DNA of 64,000 nt, taken from NCBI GenBank assembly GCA_030696695.1, contig JAUYRP010000011.1, positions 372,001-436,000 on the forward strand. The letters are read 5' to 3'. This stretch comes from Methylophilus sp. Its GTDB lineage: Bacteria > Pseudomonadota > Gammaproteobacteria > Burkholderiales > Methylophilaceae. The translations under genes were made by a program, and so were the position numbers. The notes beneath the pieces were generated by a model. The model was not told where the DNA came from. It ran no database searches and was given only the letters and a program-made list of their open reading frames with translations. How positions within the stretch are numbered: the stretch's first letter is position 1; each line of letters starts with the position of its first letter. Shown one piece after another: positions 23,248 to 32,892 of this stretch.

Positions 23248-24300
23248 GTGAGCGCTCCTAGTCCATCACCCGCTGAGCAATTAGCAAACCCTGATCATGT
23301 TGACATTGCGCAATCGATACACGAGGAATTAATTGCATGGTCAGTTAAGTTAAATTCAGGGCTATTCACTGCAGAAGACACACAGCAGTTTGAACATTGG
23401 CGTGCACTGAGCCCTGCGCATGAAGCCGCTTGGCAAAAGCTATATGCCGTGGAGCAAAATTTGCGCACACTGCCTGCAGAGGCTAAACATATGGCTGTAG
23501 AAACATTACAGATTGCAGATAAGCAAAGGAATCGCCCCACCACCCGTAACCGCACGTTTAAGCTGATAAGTTTAACCATCATCACACTCATGGGGGCTGC
23601 ACTCGTTGCAAATCAATACGCCCCTTGGCAGCAGTCGCTTCACTACGCCACAAGCGTAGGCAAAACAGAAAACTTTTTACTGGCAGATGGCACACAACTG
23701 ATGTTGAACACCAATTCCAAAGTGGAAATAAAACTTTCCTTATTAAAGCGAGAAATTGTATTGCAGCGTGGCGAAATTTATATAGAAACTGGCAAAGACA
23801 GTGACTCCATTATCGGACGTCGTTCATTTTGGGTTAAGACTGAACAAGCTGAACTGGAGGCTATTGGTACGCGTTTTTCTGTCAATCAGCAATCTTCCAG
23901 TACAAAACTACACGTAGTAGATGGCATTGTCGCGATGCATGTAGATAATGACGTGCCGCCAGTACGCGCGTATGCCAATGAAACCTATACGATGCCTGAT
24001 GCCGTGTCGGCACCGATTAAAATGGGCACAACAGATGATGGGCTGCACATGGATCCAATGGCTTGGGTCAATGGCATGTTGGTCGTTAAACAGATGCGGT
24101 TGGATGAGTTCGCCATCGAGTTGTCACGCTATCAAAATTTGCCCGTGGTCTGTGAGCCGAGTGCAAGTAACCTGAAGGTCTCTGGGGTATTTCAATTAAA
24201 CCGTGCTGATCCTGTGGAGTATGCGCTCAAAGCCATTTCTAGAACACTGCCAGTGCGCATGCGTAAGCAAGATGACATCATCTTTATCAGCAAAAAATAG
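23248..24300 (+). CDS. FecR-type anti-sigma/sigma-regulator (cassette 2)
   Basis: 350 aa with the same plan as the cassette-1 FecR: cytoplasmic N-terminus (EELIAWSVKLNSGLFTAED, then FEHWRALSPAHEAAWQKLY), one membrane segment near residues 108-125 (LISLTIITLMGAALVANQY), the periplasmic FecR domain (ENFLLADGTQLMLNTNSKVE, EAIGTRFSVNQQ) and a C-terminal STN-like part (NLPVVCEPSASNLKVSGVFQ). Begins with GTG 68 bases after the sigma-factor gene; an alternative start a few codons in cannot be excluded. Confidence 0.92.
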   Translation: MSAPSPSPAEQLANPDHVDIAQSIHEELIAWSVKLNSGLFTAEDTQQFEHWRALSPAHEAAWQKLYAVEQNLRTLPAEAKHMAVETLQIADKQRNRPTTRNRTFKLISLTIITLMGAALVANQYAPWQQSLHYATSVGKTENFLLADGTQLMLNTNSKVEIKLSLLKREIVLQRGEIYIETGKDSDSIIGRRSFWVKTEQAELEAIGTRFSVNQQSSSTKLHVVDGIVAMHVDNDVPPVRAYANETYTMPDAVSAPIKMGTTDDGLHMDPMAWVNGMLVVKQMRLDEFAIELSRYQNLPVVCEPSASNLKVSGVFQLNRADPVEYALKAISRTLPVRMRKQDDIIFISKK

Positions 24301-24418
24301 TGTGTTTACGCAATATTAATAAAACCTACCTAAAGTAATTGCAAAAAAACTGCGGGTTTTTTGCTAGTTGTTCGGCATAAGGTTATTTATCTCAAACTCA
24401 GTAAGGGATGTTTAACCT

Positions 24419-26866
24419 ATGCTTCACCAACACACCAATCAATTCTCTAACCGTTCCACTCATTTGTCACGCAAGCTAGCGCCAAGCAAAAAGATTGCAA
24501 GCTTTGTACGCGCATTATTTTTAACGGGTGGATTTGCTGTAATGGCACTTACCTTTACAGGATTAGCCAACGCTACTGACTCTAAACCAGCTCATTACAA
24601 TGTGCCAGCAGGCAATCTTGAGGATGCACTCAACGCATTTGCAAAACAATCTGGTGTCACGTTAACGTATGACCCTGCCATAGTTAGAGGTAAAAGCGTT
24701 AGTGCAATCAACGGTGAATTCACTCAGCAGCAAGTCTTAAATAACTTGCTCAAAGGTACAGGGTTGGGACCAGTAACACGTGATGGCGCCATAGTAGTCC
24801 AATCCATTCCTGCACGTAGTGAACTGCTAGAAGAGGTGGTTGTTAAAAGTACAAAGGAGACTTCGCACAAAGGCTTATCCGCACCTTTCGCTGGTGGTCA
24901 GGTGGCAAAAGCTAGTCGTGTGGGAATTCTGGGCAATGTCGATATCTTTGACACCCCCTTCAGTACGCAAAGCTTTACTGATGAGTTTGCGCTGGACCAA
25001 CAAGCACGGCGCGTAGCAGATATCATTGCAGTAGATCCATCTGTACGCAGTGCGATGGCTGAATATGGTGACAGTGAAACTTACATGATTCGCGGTTTTC
25101 CGTTATTTGTGAATCAAGTGGGGATGAATGGTTTATATGGTATGACAGAACTCAGACGCATTGCTCCAGAGTTCTATGAGCGTGTAGATGTGTTAAAAGG
25201 ACCAGCTTCTATGCTTAACGGCAGCAGCCCATTTGGTATCACGGGCGGCAATATTAATTTGGTGACAAAACGTGCTGATGACAAACCGCTCAACCGCTTC
25301 ACGGGTAGTTATATCTCGGATAGTCAATTTGGTGGGCATGTGGATTTTGGTCGTCGTTTTGGCGAGGATAACGTTTGGGGTGTGCGCCTTAATTTACTTG
25401 CACGTGACGGGGAAACACCGATTAACAATCAGGAAGACCGGATGTATGACGGTTCTTTGGCTGTGGATTATCGTGGTGAAAAGTTAAGCGCTAGTCTGGA
25501 CATGATTAGTCAAGACCGTATCACAAAAGCATACTCTGGGAATATTACTTACAACCAAGGCTTTGCACTGCCGCGTGCTCCGGATAATGATAAAAACTAT
25601 GTCAATGATTGGGAGTACTTCAAAGGCAACTCTAATAATTGGATAGCAAAAGCAGAATATGAATTTAGCCCAGAAATTAGCACGTATGTAACTTATGGGC
25701 AGGCAAAAGGGCAGGAAGAATATTTTTATGCGGGTACACAAGGCCGTCGTTTTATCAACAGCGCGGGCGATTTTACTGGGCGCGTAGGTGGATATAAAGG
25801 CTATTACGAAGTGGAAACCTATGAGGTGGGTTTGCGCGGTCGTATGATGCTGGGCAATATTAGTAATAGCTATGCGCTTTCTTATAGTGATTTTGATCGT
25901 ACCGCCGGTGGTGCGACGGTGCATGCAACCGGCGTATACACAGGCAATGTGTATGAAAGGCCTAATCTCCCTAAACCTACCGTCAATTATGGCGTAATTC
26001 CTCAAAACGGAGATTTACAACTAAGCAGTTTGGGCTTAATCAATACCTTTGGTTTTTTAGAAGATAGCTTATTAATCACGTTAGGTGCGCGCGATCAAAA
26101 GCTGTATAGCGGCATTTTCACAACAGGTGTAAAAACTGGCGCTTATGACAAAAGCAAAATAACACCCACAGTGGCAGTGCTAGGTAAGTTAGGTAACTAC
26201 TCTCTTTACGGAAACTACAGTGAAGGATTATCGCAGGGTGCCACTGCGCCTAACACTGCAACTAATGCACGTGAGAATTTAGGCCCTTTTGTAAGTAAGC
26301 AATTCGAAGCTGGCGTGAAGTATAACGCTGGCACTTTTGGACTGACCGCGGCAGTATTCCAAATAAGTCAGCCAAGTACCTATACCACTACAGCTGGACG
26401 TTTTGTAGCAGATGGTGAACAACGTAACCGAGGGCTGGAGTTATCTACCTTTGGCGAACCATTGAATGGCGTACGCTTACTAGGTGGTATTACTTTGATT
26501 GACCCGGAGCAAACTCAGACACTGAATGGTGTGAATGACGGTAAAGATGGAATTGGTGTACCTAGAGTGAATGTAGTGATGAATGGGGAATATGATATTT
26601 TCGCCATCCCTGGGTTAACCCTGACTGGTCGTGTTAGTGCATTTAGTGATGCACAAGCGGATGTTGGGAATACGCAGAGTATTCCTGGTTGGACTAGATT
26701 AGATGCTGGTGCACGTTATATTACAGAAGTTTCGGGTAAGGTAGTCACCTTACGCGCCAATGTGATAAACCTCACCAATAGGGACTATTGGAACTCTGTC
26801 TCTCGCAGTTTTATTACACAAGGTGCGCCTCGTACAGCGTTAATCTCGGCAACAGTTGATTTTTAA
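24419..26866 (+). CDS. TonB-dependent siderophore receptor with STN signalling domain (cassette 2)
   Basis: 815 aa. A long basic N-region and signal peptide (ending near GLANATD) lead to an STN domain (YNVPAGNLEDALNAFAKQSG, then EFTQQQVLNNLLKGTGL; about residues 58-128). The plug has PFSTQSFTDEFALDQQARRV, ETYMIRGFPLF, ERVDVLKGPASMLNGSSP and NINLVTKRAD. The barrel ends LISATVDF with terminal Phe. The plug differs clearly from the cassette-1 receptor, so a different ligand is probable. It is followed after 18 bases by the PepSY gene, suggesting one transcript. The 118-bp gap before it has a weak A/T hairpin at 24341-24363. Confidence 0.93.
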   Translation: MLHQHTNQFSNRSTHLSRKLAPSKKIASFVRALFLTGGFAVMALTFTGLANATDSKPAHYNVPAGNLEDALNAFAKQSGVTLTYDPAIVRGKSVSAINGEFTQQQVLNNLLKGTGLGPVTRDGAIVVQSIPARSELLEEVVVKSTKETSHKGLSAPFAGGQVAKASRVGILGNVDIFDTPFSTQSFTDEFALDQQARRVADIIAVDPSVRSAMAEYGDSETYMIRGFPLFVNQVGMNGLYGMTELRRIAPEFYERVDVLKGPASMLNGSSPFGITGGNINLVTKRADDKPLNRFTGSYISDSQFGGHVDFGRRFGEDNVWGVRLNLLARDGETPINNQEDRMYDGSLAVDYRGEKLSASLDMISQDRITKAYSGNITYNQGFALPRAPDNDKNYVNDWEYFKGNSNNWIAKAEYEFSPEISTYVTYGQAKGQEEYFYAGTQGRRFINSAGDFTGRVGGYKGYYEVETYEVGLRGRMMLGNISNSYALSYSDFDRTAGGATVHATGVYTGNVYERPNLPKPTVNYGVIPQNGDLQLSSLGLINTFGFLEDSLLITLGARDQKLYSGIFTTGVKTGAYDKSKITPTVAVLGKLGNYSLYGNYSEGLSQGATAPNTATNARENLGPFVSKQFEAGVKYNAGTFGLTAAVFQISQPSTYTTTAGRFVADGEQRNRGLELSTFGEPLNGVRLLGGITLIDPEQTQTLNGVNDGKDGIGVPRVNVVMNGEYDIFAIPGLTLTGRVSAFSDAQADVGNTQSIPGWTRLDAGARYITEVSGKVVTLRANVINLTNRDYWNSVSRSFITQGAPRTALISATVDF

Positions 26867-26884
26867 GGGCTGATTTTAAAAGCG

Positions 26885-28165
26885 ATGCGTTCTGTTTTTA
26901 TCTTACTTCACCGCTATGTCGGCCTATTGATTGCAGTTTTTCTGATTTTCAGCGGGCTGACCGGTGCCATCATTTCTTGGGACCATGAGTTGGATGACTG
27001 GCTTAATCCCCATCTGACAAAAACCCAAAGTGTAGGCTTGCCTATTTCGCCGATGGAAATTGCCAAGCAGGTTGAGGCGCGCTACCCAGAGGTGCGCGTG
27101 ACGAATCTACCCATTAGTCTTGAATATGGCGAGTCTTATCACTTTGGTGTAAGCCCAAAACAAAATCTAGATACTAACCGTTTATATGCGCCAGGCTTTA
27201 ACCAAATCTTTATTGATCCTGTAACTGGCGAAGAACTTGGTAAGCGACAGTGGGGGCAAGTATGGCCAATTACACAAGAAACGTTTGTCTCATTTCTCTA
27301 CAAACTACACTACTCGCTGCACATGCCAGAAATGTGGGGAACTGACCGCTGGGGCATCTGGCTATTGGGTGTGATTGCGATTTTGTGGACTCTGGATAGC
27401 TTTATTGGCTTTTACCTAACATTGCCAGCCAAACGGCGTCTTAATGCCAGAAAATATCAAACGGATGAGTCAGATGAGTTACCTACAGCAGACTTACCAA
27501 TGCCAGCGAACAAATCATGGTGGCAACGCTGGCAACCTGCATGGAAAGTGCGCTGGACTAGTGGCTCTGCCAAACTTAACTTCGACTTGCACCGTGCGTT
27601 TGGGCTTTGGACATGGGCCCTATTGTTTATCATCGCCTTTACGGCACTTTCATTAAATCTTTATCGGGAAGTGTTCCTTCCCATTATGTCTAAGGTTTCA
27701 AATGTCACACCAACCCCATTTGATTTACGCGTGCGTGCTCCAAAACATGCGCCGATAGCGCCAGCAAAGCAATATGAGGATATCATTTCAACAGCAGAAA
27801 CTGATGCAAAAAATCGAGGTTGGCCAGAGCCTGCAGGCAGTGTGCTCTATAACCAAGGCTTTGGTATTTATGGTGTGCAGTTCTATTTTCCGGAAGAGGG
27901 TCACGGTGCTGGAGGTGTTGGCCATAAACGCTTGTATTACGATGGCCAAGATGGAAGATACCTAGGCGACCGTCAACCATGGAAAGGCACAGTTGCCGAC
28001 ATCTTCGTACAAGCCCAATTTCCAGTGCATTCTGGACGCATACTGGGCTTGCCAGGTCGAATATTAATATCTGTGATGGGTTTGGTAGTGGCAATGCTCA
28101 GCTTGACGGGTTATCTAGTTTGGTGGCGTAAATATACATCCCGCCGAAAATACTTAACCATTTAA
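26885..28165 (+). CDS. PepSY-associated transmembrane protein, iron-uptake linked (cassette 2)
   Basis: A 426-aa PepSY_TM family inner-membrane protein. The first membrane segment carries the family motif LLHRYVGLLIAVFLIFSGLT. Further segments occur near residues 160-180 (IWLLGVIAILWTLDSFIGFY), 235-260 and at the C-terminus (RILISVMGLVVAMLSLTGYL). The periplasmic loops hold PepSY-like segments (ELGKRQWGQVWPI; LYYDGQDGRYLGDRQP). Shares WQRWQPAWKVR and a NFDLH motif with the cassette-1 copy at equivalent places, so the two are paralogues. Probably moves iron-siderophore handling to the inner membrane; the biochemical role of the family is not settled. Confidence 0.88.
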   Translation: MRSVFILLHRYVGLLIAVFLIFSGLTGAIISWDHELDDWLNPHLTKTQSVGLPISPMEIAKQVEARYPEVRVTNLPISLEYGESYHFGVSPKQNLDTNRLYAPGFNQIFIDPVTGEELGKRQWGQVWPITQETFVSFLYKLHYSLHMPEMWGTDRWGIWLLGVIAILWTLDSFIGFYLTLPAKRRLNARKYQTDESDELPTADLPMPANKSWWQRWQPAWKVRWTSGSAKLNFDLHRAFGLWTWALLFIIAFTALSLNLYREVFLPIMSKVSNVTPTPFDLRVRAPKHAPIAPAKQYEDIISTAETDAKNRGWPEPAGSVLYNQGFGIYGVQFYFPEEGHGAGGVGHKRLYYDGQDGRYLGDRQPWKGTVADIFVQAQFPVHSGRILGLPGRILISVMGLVVAMLSLTGYLVWWRKYTSRRKYLTI

Positions 28166-28279
28166 AGAGTATCCATTTAGCCCCTGTTGAACGATTCAAA
28201 CTTAATTCATTTTTGTCTTGCTAATCTTTATTGCCAATTAAGTTAATTGATTAGCTAGGTATTTTATAAGTACACAATG

Positions 28280-28313
28280 CCTGCTTTGGCGGGTATAGCA
28301 AAACCGCCGCAGG
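28280..28313. terminator. GC-rich bulged hairpin between convergent PepSY and ABC genes
   Basis: CCTGC and GGCGG pair with CCGCC and GCAGG across an 11-nt loop, with a TTT bulge on one side. Placed between two converging genes, seven bases from the ABC-gene stop. No T-run, so only a possible bidirectional terminator. Confidence 0.35.
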
Positions 28314-28319
28314 TTAATC

Positions 28320-30143
28320 CTAGTCCACCAAAAAACCACCGCTTTGATGTGCCCATAATTTGGCATACACGCCACCAACTGCTAATAATTCAGCATGCGT
28401 GCCCTGCTCTACGATTTTTCCAGAATCTAACACAATCAAGCGATCCATAGCAGCGATTGTTGATAAACGATGCGCAATGGCGACCACCGTTTTACCTTCC
28501 ATCAATTGGTATAAATGGCTTTGTATCGCCACTTCTACTTCAGAATCCAAAGCACTAGTGGCTTCATCCAGCAGCAAAATAGGTGCATCTTTTAGCATCA
28601 CGCGGGCTATTGCGATACGTTGGCGCTGACCGCCCGAAAGCTTAACGCCACGTTCACCAACATGTGCATCATAACCAGTGCGTCCTTTCGCATCTCGCAA
28701 GGTCAATATAAACGCATGCGCTTCTGCACGTTTGGCCGCTTGCACCATGTCTTCCTCTGTTGCATCGGGGCGGCCATACAAAATATTGTCGCGTACAGAG
28801 CGATGCAACAAAGAGGTGTCTTGTGTCACCATGCCGATATTGGCACGCAGACTATTTTGCGTAACTTGCTGAATATTCTGGCCATCAATCAATATTTGGC
28901 CCGATTGAATATCATAAAAACGTAGTAGCAAATTAACCAGCGTTGACTTACCAGCACCAGAGCGCCCTACCAACCCTACGCGCTCGCCCGCACGAATGTG
29001 TAAATGAAACGATTGCAATAGATTGGGTTGACTTTCATAGCCAAAATTAACATGGTCAAATACTACTTCGCCACGTTTAACTTCAATAGTCTTGGCATCG
29101 GCAACATCTTGCACTTTATGCATGGCAGACAAGGTATTGATGCCATCTTGCACCGTGCCGATTTGCTCATAGAGTGAAGTCATTTCCCACATGACCCAAT
29201 GGGAGATGCCATTTAAACGCAAACACATGGCCGTAATCGCAGCCACAGCACCCATGCCAACTTGGCCTTGTGTCCACAACCATAGCGCCATACCGCCAGA
29301 ACCGATAATCAATAGCATATTCAGAAAGTGATTGATGGTTTCCACACCACTGACCATTTGCATTTGTTGTTTGACCGTATTTAAAAATTCACGCATGGCG
29401 GATTTTGCGAAATTGGCTTCACGACCTGCATGAGAAAATAATTTAACCGTGCTGATATTGGTGTACGCATCGGTAATGCGGCCAGTCATCAATGCACGTG
29501 CATCGGCTTGCTGTTGGGATACCTTTGCCAAGCGGGGAATAAAATATCTGAGCGCACCCACGTACAGCGCCAACCAAATGAGAAATGGCCAAACCACCAT
29601 TAGGCTGAATCCGCCAACGACCGTCACGATGGTCACAAAATAAATGACCACATACACCATAATATCAGAGACGATAAACCAGACATCGCGCACGGCTAAT
29701 GCAGTCTGCATCACTTTGGCTGAAACACGGCCGGCGAATTCATCTTGATAAAAACTCATGCTTTGACCAAGCATGAGACGATGGAAATTCCAACGCAACC
29801 GCATGGGGAAATTACCTGCCAGCGTTTGGTGTTTAAGTAATGTTTGTATCCATATCACCACGGTACTGAATAGTAAAATACCTGCCAAAACCACCAAGTC
29901 ATGCAGGTGTTCATTCCATAGCGTGTTGGGTGCCATCTTGCTCAACTCATCCACCACTTTACCCATCATGGCAAACAACAGCGCTTCAAATGCACCTATC
30001 AACGCGGTGAGTATTGTCATCCCCAATATAAATGGGCGCATACCTTGTGTGCATGACCATACAAACGACCAAAAGTGTTTGGGTGGCACCTCAATAATAG
30101 GCTCGGGGAATGGATTAACTAGATTTTCAAACCAACGCAGCAT
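28320..30143 (-). CDS. ABC exporter, fused permease-ATPase (subfamily B)
   Basis: A 607-aa half-transporter expected to work as a homodimer in the inner membrane. Residues about 35-330 hold six membrane helices. The nucleotide-binding domain has Walker A VGRSGAGKSTLVNLLLRFYD, the Q-loop GMVTQDTSLLHRSVRDNILY, signature LSGGQRQRIAIARVML, Walker B ILLLDEATSALDSE and the switch His in VVAIAHRLSTIAAMD. It resembles MsbA/multidrug exporters; the substrate is unknown. Starts seven bases after ispF on the same strand, so probably in the ispDF transcript. Confidence 0.92.
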   Translation of the reverse strand: MLRWFENLVNPFPEPIIEVPPKHFWSFVWSCTQGMRPFILGMTILTALIGAFEALLFAMMGKVVDELSKMAPNTLWNEHLHDLVVLAGILLFSTVVIWIQTLLKHQTLAGNFPMRLRWNFHRLMLGQSMSFYQDEFAGRVSAKVMQTALAVRDVWFIVSDIMVYVVIYFVTIVTVVGGFSLMVVWPFLIWLALYVGALRYFIPRLAKVSQQQADARALMTGRITDAYTNISTVKLFSHAGREANFAKSAMREFLNTVKQQMQMVSGVETINHFLNMLLIIGSGGMALWLWTQGQVGMGAVAAITAMCLRLNGISHWVMWEMTSLYEQIGTVQDGINTLSAMHKVQDVADAKTIEVKRGEVVFDHVNFGYESQPNLLQSFHLHIRAGERVGLVGRSGAGKSTLVNLLLRFYDIQSGQILIDGQNIQQVTQNSLRANIGMVTQDTSLLHRSVRDNILYGRPDATEEDMVQAAKRAEAHAFILTLRDAKGRTGYDAHVGERGVKLSGGQRQRIAIARVMLKDAPILLLDEATSALDSEVEVAIQSHLYQLMEGKTVVAIAHRLSTIAAMDRLIVLDSGKIVEQGTHAELLAVGGVYAKLWAHQSGGFLVD

Positions 30144-30150
30144 AGGTCAA

Positions 30151-30636
30151 TTATTTAGATGCGATGAGGCATACAGCTTCAGCTGCAATACCTTCACCGC
30201 GGCCAGTGAAACCAAGTTTTTCTGTGGTGGTGGCTTTGATATTGACTTGCTTAACTTCGATAGCACAATCTTGTGCAATATTGATTTGCATTTGCGCAGT
30301 GTGTTGACTGAGCCTTGGCGCTTCACAAATCACAGTAGCATCGATATTGCCAATGACAAAATCATGACTATGCAACAACGCCACCACATGTCGCAACAAA
30401 GCTCTGGAATCAATGCCTTTGAAACGCATATCAGTAGGTGGAAAATGCTTGCCTATATCCCCTAAGGCGGCAGCCCCCAGCAACGCATCACAAATAGCAT
30501 GCAGCAATACATCTGCGTCAGAATGACCATCTAAGCCGCGTTCAAACGGCACATGTACACCACCAATAATACAAGGGCGACCTAACACTAAGGCGTGCAC
30601 ATCAAAACCATGTCCAACTCTAAACGGAATATTCAT
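30151..30636 (-). CDS. ispF: 2-C-methyl-D-erythritol 2,4-cyclodiphosphate synthase
   Basis: Catalyses the cyclising step of the MEP isoprenoid pathway. At 161 aa it has the zinc-site motif [11 protein letters not shown] at the N-terminus, the family segment [33 protein letters not shown], and the C-terminal [19 protein letters not shown]. Complete. Ten bases downstream of ispD, as in many proteobacteria. Confidence 0.98.
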   Translation of the reverse strand: MNIPFRVGHGFDVHALVLGRPCIIGGVHVPFERGLDGHSDADVLLHAICDALLGAAALGDIGKHFPPTDMRFKGIDSRALLRHVVALLHSHDFVIGNIDATVICEAPRLSQHTAQMQINIAQDCAIEVKQVNIKATTTEKLGFTGRGEGIAAEAVCLIASK

Positions 30637-30646
30637 CTGGGTTATT

Positions 30647-31324
30647 TCACTCAGTTATTAATGCATTCAGCACAATGAGATCTTCTGGGTATGTGACTTT
30701 CAAATTTCTGAGCGCCCCTCGCACAAGTTTTGGCTGCAAACCAATCGCCTCAATCGCTTGCGCTTCATCTGTAGGCACGCCGTGGAAAGTTGAAAGCGCT
30801 TCTCGCAATGTAGCTAACTTAAACATTTGAGGCGTCTGTGCCTGCCAAAGTTGCTCACGTGGTATGGTTTTTTGTGCACGTTGCTTGGCATCTGCTAACT
30901 TCAATGTATCAGCTAAAGGCAGAGCCAATAATCCACCCACCTCATCATTACTCAAGTCCTCAATTAGCGAATGTAGCATGTCTTGATTGAGGCCTGGCCT
31001 TGCCGCGTCATGAACCAGCACCCAGTCTGTATCATCAATAGCACCTATCGCATGCAAACCGTTCAATACGGTTTCGGCGCGTGTCACACCCCCACAAGTG
31101 TGCACCTTAGTTTTGTTAGATAGCGTAATTCCAGCATGCGACCAATAGCTATCCTGTTGACTTAACACCACATGCACCGAATCAATATAAGTTGACTGCT
31201 CAAAGGCCTGAATAACGTGTTGGATCAATGGCTTGCCATTCAGGGTGAGGTATTGCTTAGGTGTATCTACGCCCATTCGAGCGCCGCTTCCCGCAGCGGG
31301 GATAAGGGCATGAAATTTTGTCAT
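30647..31324 (-). CDS. ispD: 2-C-methyl-D-erythritol 4-phosphate cytidylyltransferase
   Basis: Attaches CMP to MEP in the isoprenoid pathway. At 225 aa it has the nucleotide-binding loop [20 protein letters not shown], the [14 protein letters not shown] segment, [12 protein letters not shown], and the terminal [13 protein letters not shown]. All key residues are present. First gene of an ispD-ispF-ABC run; an intrinsic terminator 76 bases upstream separates it from the PepSY gene. Confidence 0.97.
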   Translation of the reverse strand: MTKFHALIPAAGSGARMGVDTPKQYLTLNGKPLIQHVIQAFEQSTYIDSVHVVLSQQDSYWSHAGITLSNKTKVHTCGGVTRAETVLNGLHAIGAIDDTDWVLVHDAARPGLNQDMLHSLIEDLSNDEVGGLLALPLADTLKLADAKQRAQKTIPREQLWQAQTPQMFKLATLREALSTFHGVPTDEAQAIEAIGLQPKLVRGALRNLKVTYPEDLIVLNALITE

Positions 31325-31394
31325 GCATTATTTTAACATGCCACTCAAACAATCAAATCGGAATTGCTTAGCAACTGCTAATCAGCTGCTGAAT

Positions 31395-31425
31395 AAAAAA
31401 AGGCGCTTAAAGCGCCTTTTTTGGT
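31395..31425 (-). terminator. Intrinsic terminator of the tandem-PepSY gene
   Basis: A perfect 8-bp stem AGGCGCTT / AAGCGCCT (31401-31417, 1-nt centre) with flanking A7/T6 tracts, so it works in both directions. It lies 34 bases past the stop of the minus-strand PepSY gene and insulates ispD. Confidence 0.88.
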
Positions 31426-31458
31426 ACCAATTTCAAATTACATCAGTGAAGTTTGTAA

Positions 31459-31986
31459 TTACTCTTGACCAATTTGATAGTTTTCGTAGCTTACTTCTAC
31501 AATCTTACCGGTAGTCGCATCAACTTCAACTTTAATCTCTTCGCCATCCGCTTCTAAAATATCAAATTCGTAAGAAGCTTTGCCGTCTGGCTCTAACTCA
31601 TACTCAACTTCTACAATTGAACCAGGATGAGCAGCTAACGCAGTTGCTTTTGCATCCGCTTCAGATACCTTAGCTAAGGCTACGAATCTCGCATCGTCCG
31701 CCTTCACTTCCTCTTCTACTTCAGTAATTTTGCTTGTTTGTACATCGCACTCAACATCCCAAGCTTTACCATCAGGTGTTTCAATATCAAATTCATACAC
31801 ACCTCTTTTTTTCTCAGATTTGTATTCTAATTTGACAATCTTTCCGTCTTTTTTAGTAAGCGCTGATTTCACGCATTTGCCTAAACTGTCGTAGCTTTTT
31901 GGTTTCAATGTATCGTGCCCAGCAAAAGCAGAACTTGCGCCAAATGCTGCTACCAATATTGTGGCACCTAGTGTTAAACGTAACAT
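31459..31986 (-). CDS. Secreted tandem PepSY-domain protein
   Basis: A 175-aa periplasmic protein with a clear signal peptide ([18 protein letters not shown]). Two PepSY repeats follow: the first about residues 35-95 ([31 protein letters not shown]-like end), the second about 105-170 ([38 protein letters not shown]). The mature protein is strongly acidic. PepSY proteins are inhibitor or sensor modules; family members encoded beside cytochrome b561 genes are common, but their task is not established. Good Shine-Dalgarno AAGGAGA. Upstream sequence has a tandem 11-bp repeat. Confidence 0.85.
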   Translation of the reverse strand: MLRLTLGATILVAAFGASSAFAGHDTLKPKSYDSLGKCVKSALTKKDGKIVKLEYKSEKKRGVYEFDIETPDGKAWDVECDVQTSKITEVEEEVKADDARFVALAKVSEADAKATALAAHPGSIVEVEYELEPDGKASYEFDILEADGEEIKVEVDATTGKIVEVSYENYQIGQE

Positions 31987-32069
31987 ACTTCAATCTCCTT
32001 AAAACGACATAAAAAATTCGTACGTATAGTATGGGTCCAGCACTAAAAAGTTCAATAGGCAATTGATTC

Positions 32070-32091
32070 TTTTACATATTTTTTACATATT
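32070..32091. promoter_or_regulatory. Perfect tandem 11-bp repeat, likely response-regulator site
   Basis: TTTTACATATT occurs twice in direct tandem (32070-32080 and 32081-32091), spaced one helical turn. OmpR-family regulators bind such tandem direct repeats. The site is 84-105 bases upstream of the PepSY gene ATG and about 200 bases before the divergent cytochrome b561 gene. Confidence 0.55.
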
Positions 32092-32107
32092 TGGTTATAT
32101 ATAACCA
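32092..32107. promoter_or_regulatory. 16-bp perfect palindrome TGGTTATATATAACCA
   Basis: A symmetrical sequence abutting the tandem repeat in the divergent PepSY / cytochrome b561 region. It could be a second operator or simply an AT-rich promoter element. Confidence 0.4.
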
Positions 32108-32284
32108 TTTTTATGTACATTTCATGACAACATACCATCGCGTTTTCTAGTTGAGAGGTACCAACTTATACCCTGCAATCACAATATGGTTGTAGTCACG
32201 CATGATTTGGGATTAGTATTCGCTTACACGCAACACTTTAGTGACCCAGCACGACTATAGTTTTATATTGAAGAACGCTATCCA

Positions 32285-32836
32285 ATGACAACTCAACATA
32301 CCTCTCAGCAATACCACAAAATTTCTATCGCGTTACACTGGGTCATGCTAGTGCTAATGATTGCCGTTTATGCATGTATAGAATTACGTGAGTTTTATCC
32401 GAAAGGTAGCGAGATACGAGAAGGCTTTAAAACATGGCATTTTATGCTTGGATTAACAGTACTAGGGCTTGCATGTTGTCGTTTAGTATTTAGAGGTTTG
32501 TATGCGGCACCTGCTATACGACCTACGCCAGCAAAATGGCAAATTGGCACCGCACATTTTGTCCATGCCTTTTTATACTTACTGATGATAGGTATGCCAA
32601 TTGGTGGATGGCTAATGCTAAGTGCTGCTGGTAAACCGATTCCATTCTTTGGCTTAACGTTACCCACACTGATTCAAGAAAACAAAGAACTTGCCAAAAC
32701 GATTAAAGAAATACATGCCACAGTGGGTGAAATAGGTTATTACGTAATTGCTCTTCACGCTTTTGCTGCCTTGTTTCACCACTACATAGTAAAAGACAAC
32801 ACGTTATTACGCATGATGCCTAAAAAAATTAAATAG
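32285..32836 (+). CDS. Cytochrome b561 family protein
   Basis: A 183-aa four-helix inner-membrane dihaem cytochrome. Candidate haem-ligand histidines lie in each helix region: SIALHWVMLVLMIAVYACIE, TWHFMLGLTVLGLACCRLVF, HFVHAFLYLLMIGMPIGGW and YYVIALHAFAALFHH. This YceJ/CybB-type family moves electrons from quinol, for example as a superoxide:quinone oxidoreductase in E. coli CybB. Divergent from the PepSY gene, with which it shares a control region. Confidence 0.92.
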   Translation: MTTQHTSQQYHKISIALHWVMLVLMIAVYACIELREFYPKGSEIREGFKTWHFMLGLTVLGLACCRLVFRGLYAAPAIRPTPAKWQIGTAHFVHAFLYLLMIGMPIGGWLMLSAAGKPIPFFGLTLPTLIQENKELAKTIKEIHATVGEIGYYVIALHAFAALFHHYIVKDNTLLRMMPKKIK

Positions 32837-32892
32837 TAGTTGGTTTAAATTACCAAATTAATATTTAACCTCCGTTGCGTTTGGCAACAAAA

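Noticed and set aside
24341-24363. A/T-rich hairpin between fecR and the cassette-2 receptor, considered as an attenuator
   Set aside because: The stem is only A-T pairs (GCAAAAAA/TTTTTTGC), so stability is low; more likely chance or part of the promoter.
25484-26005. 173-aa frame opposite the cassette-2 receptor
   Set aside because: Antisense shadow within the receptor coding region; no recognisable domain or start signal.
29773-30465. 230-aa frame on the plus strand across the ABC exporter and ispF
   Set aside because: It spans two firmly identified genes in antisense and has no family features.
30700-31300. Possible insertion or transfer boundary around ispDF
   Set aside because: Genes are intact, in normal order and in the same style as neighbours; no direct repeats, tRNA or integrase.
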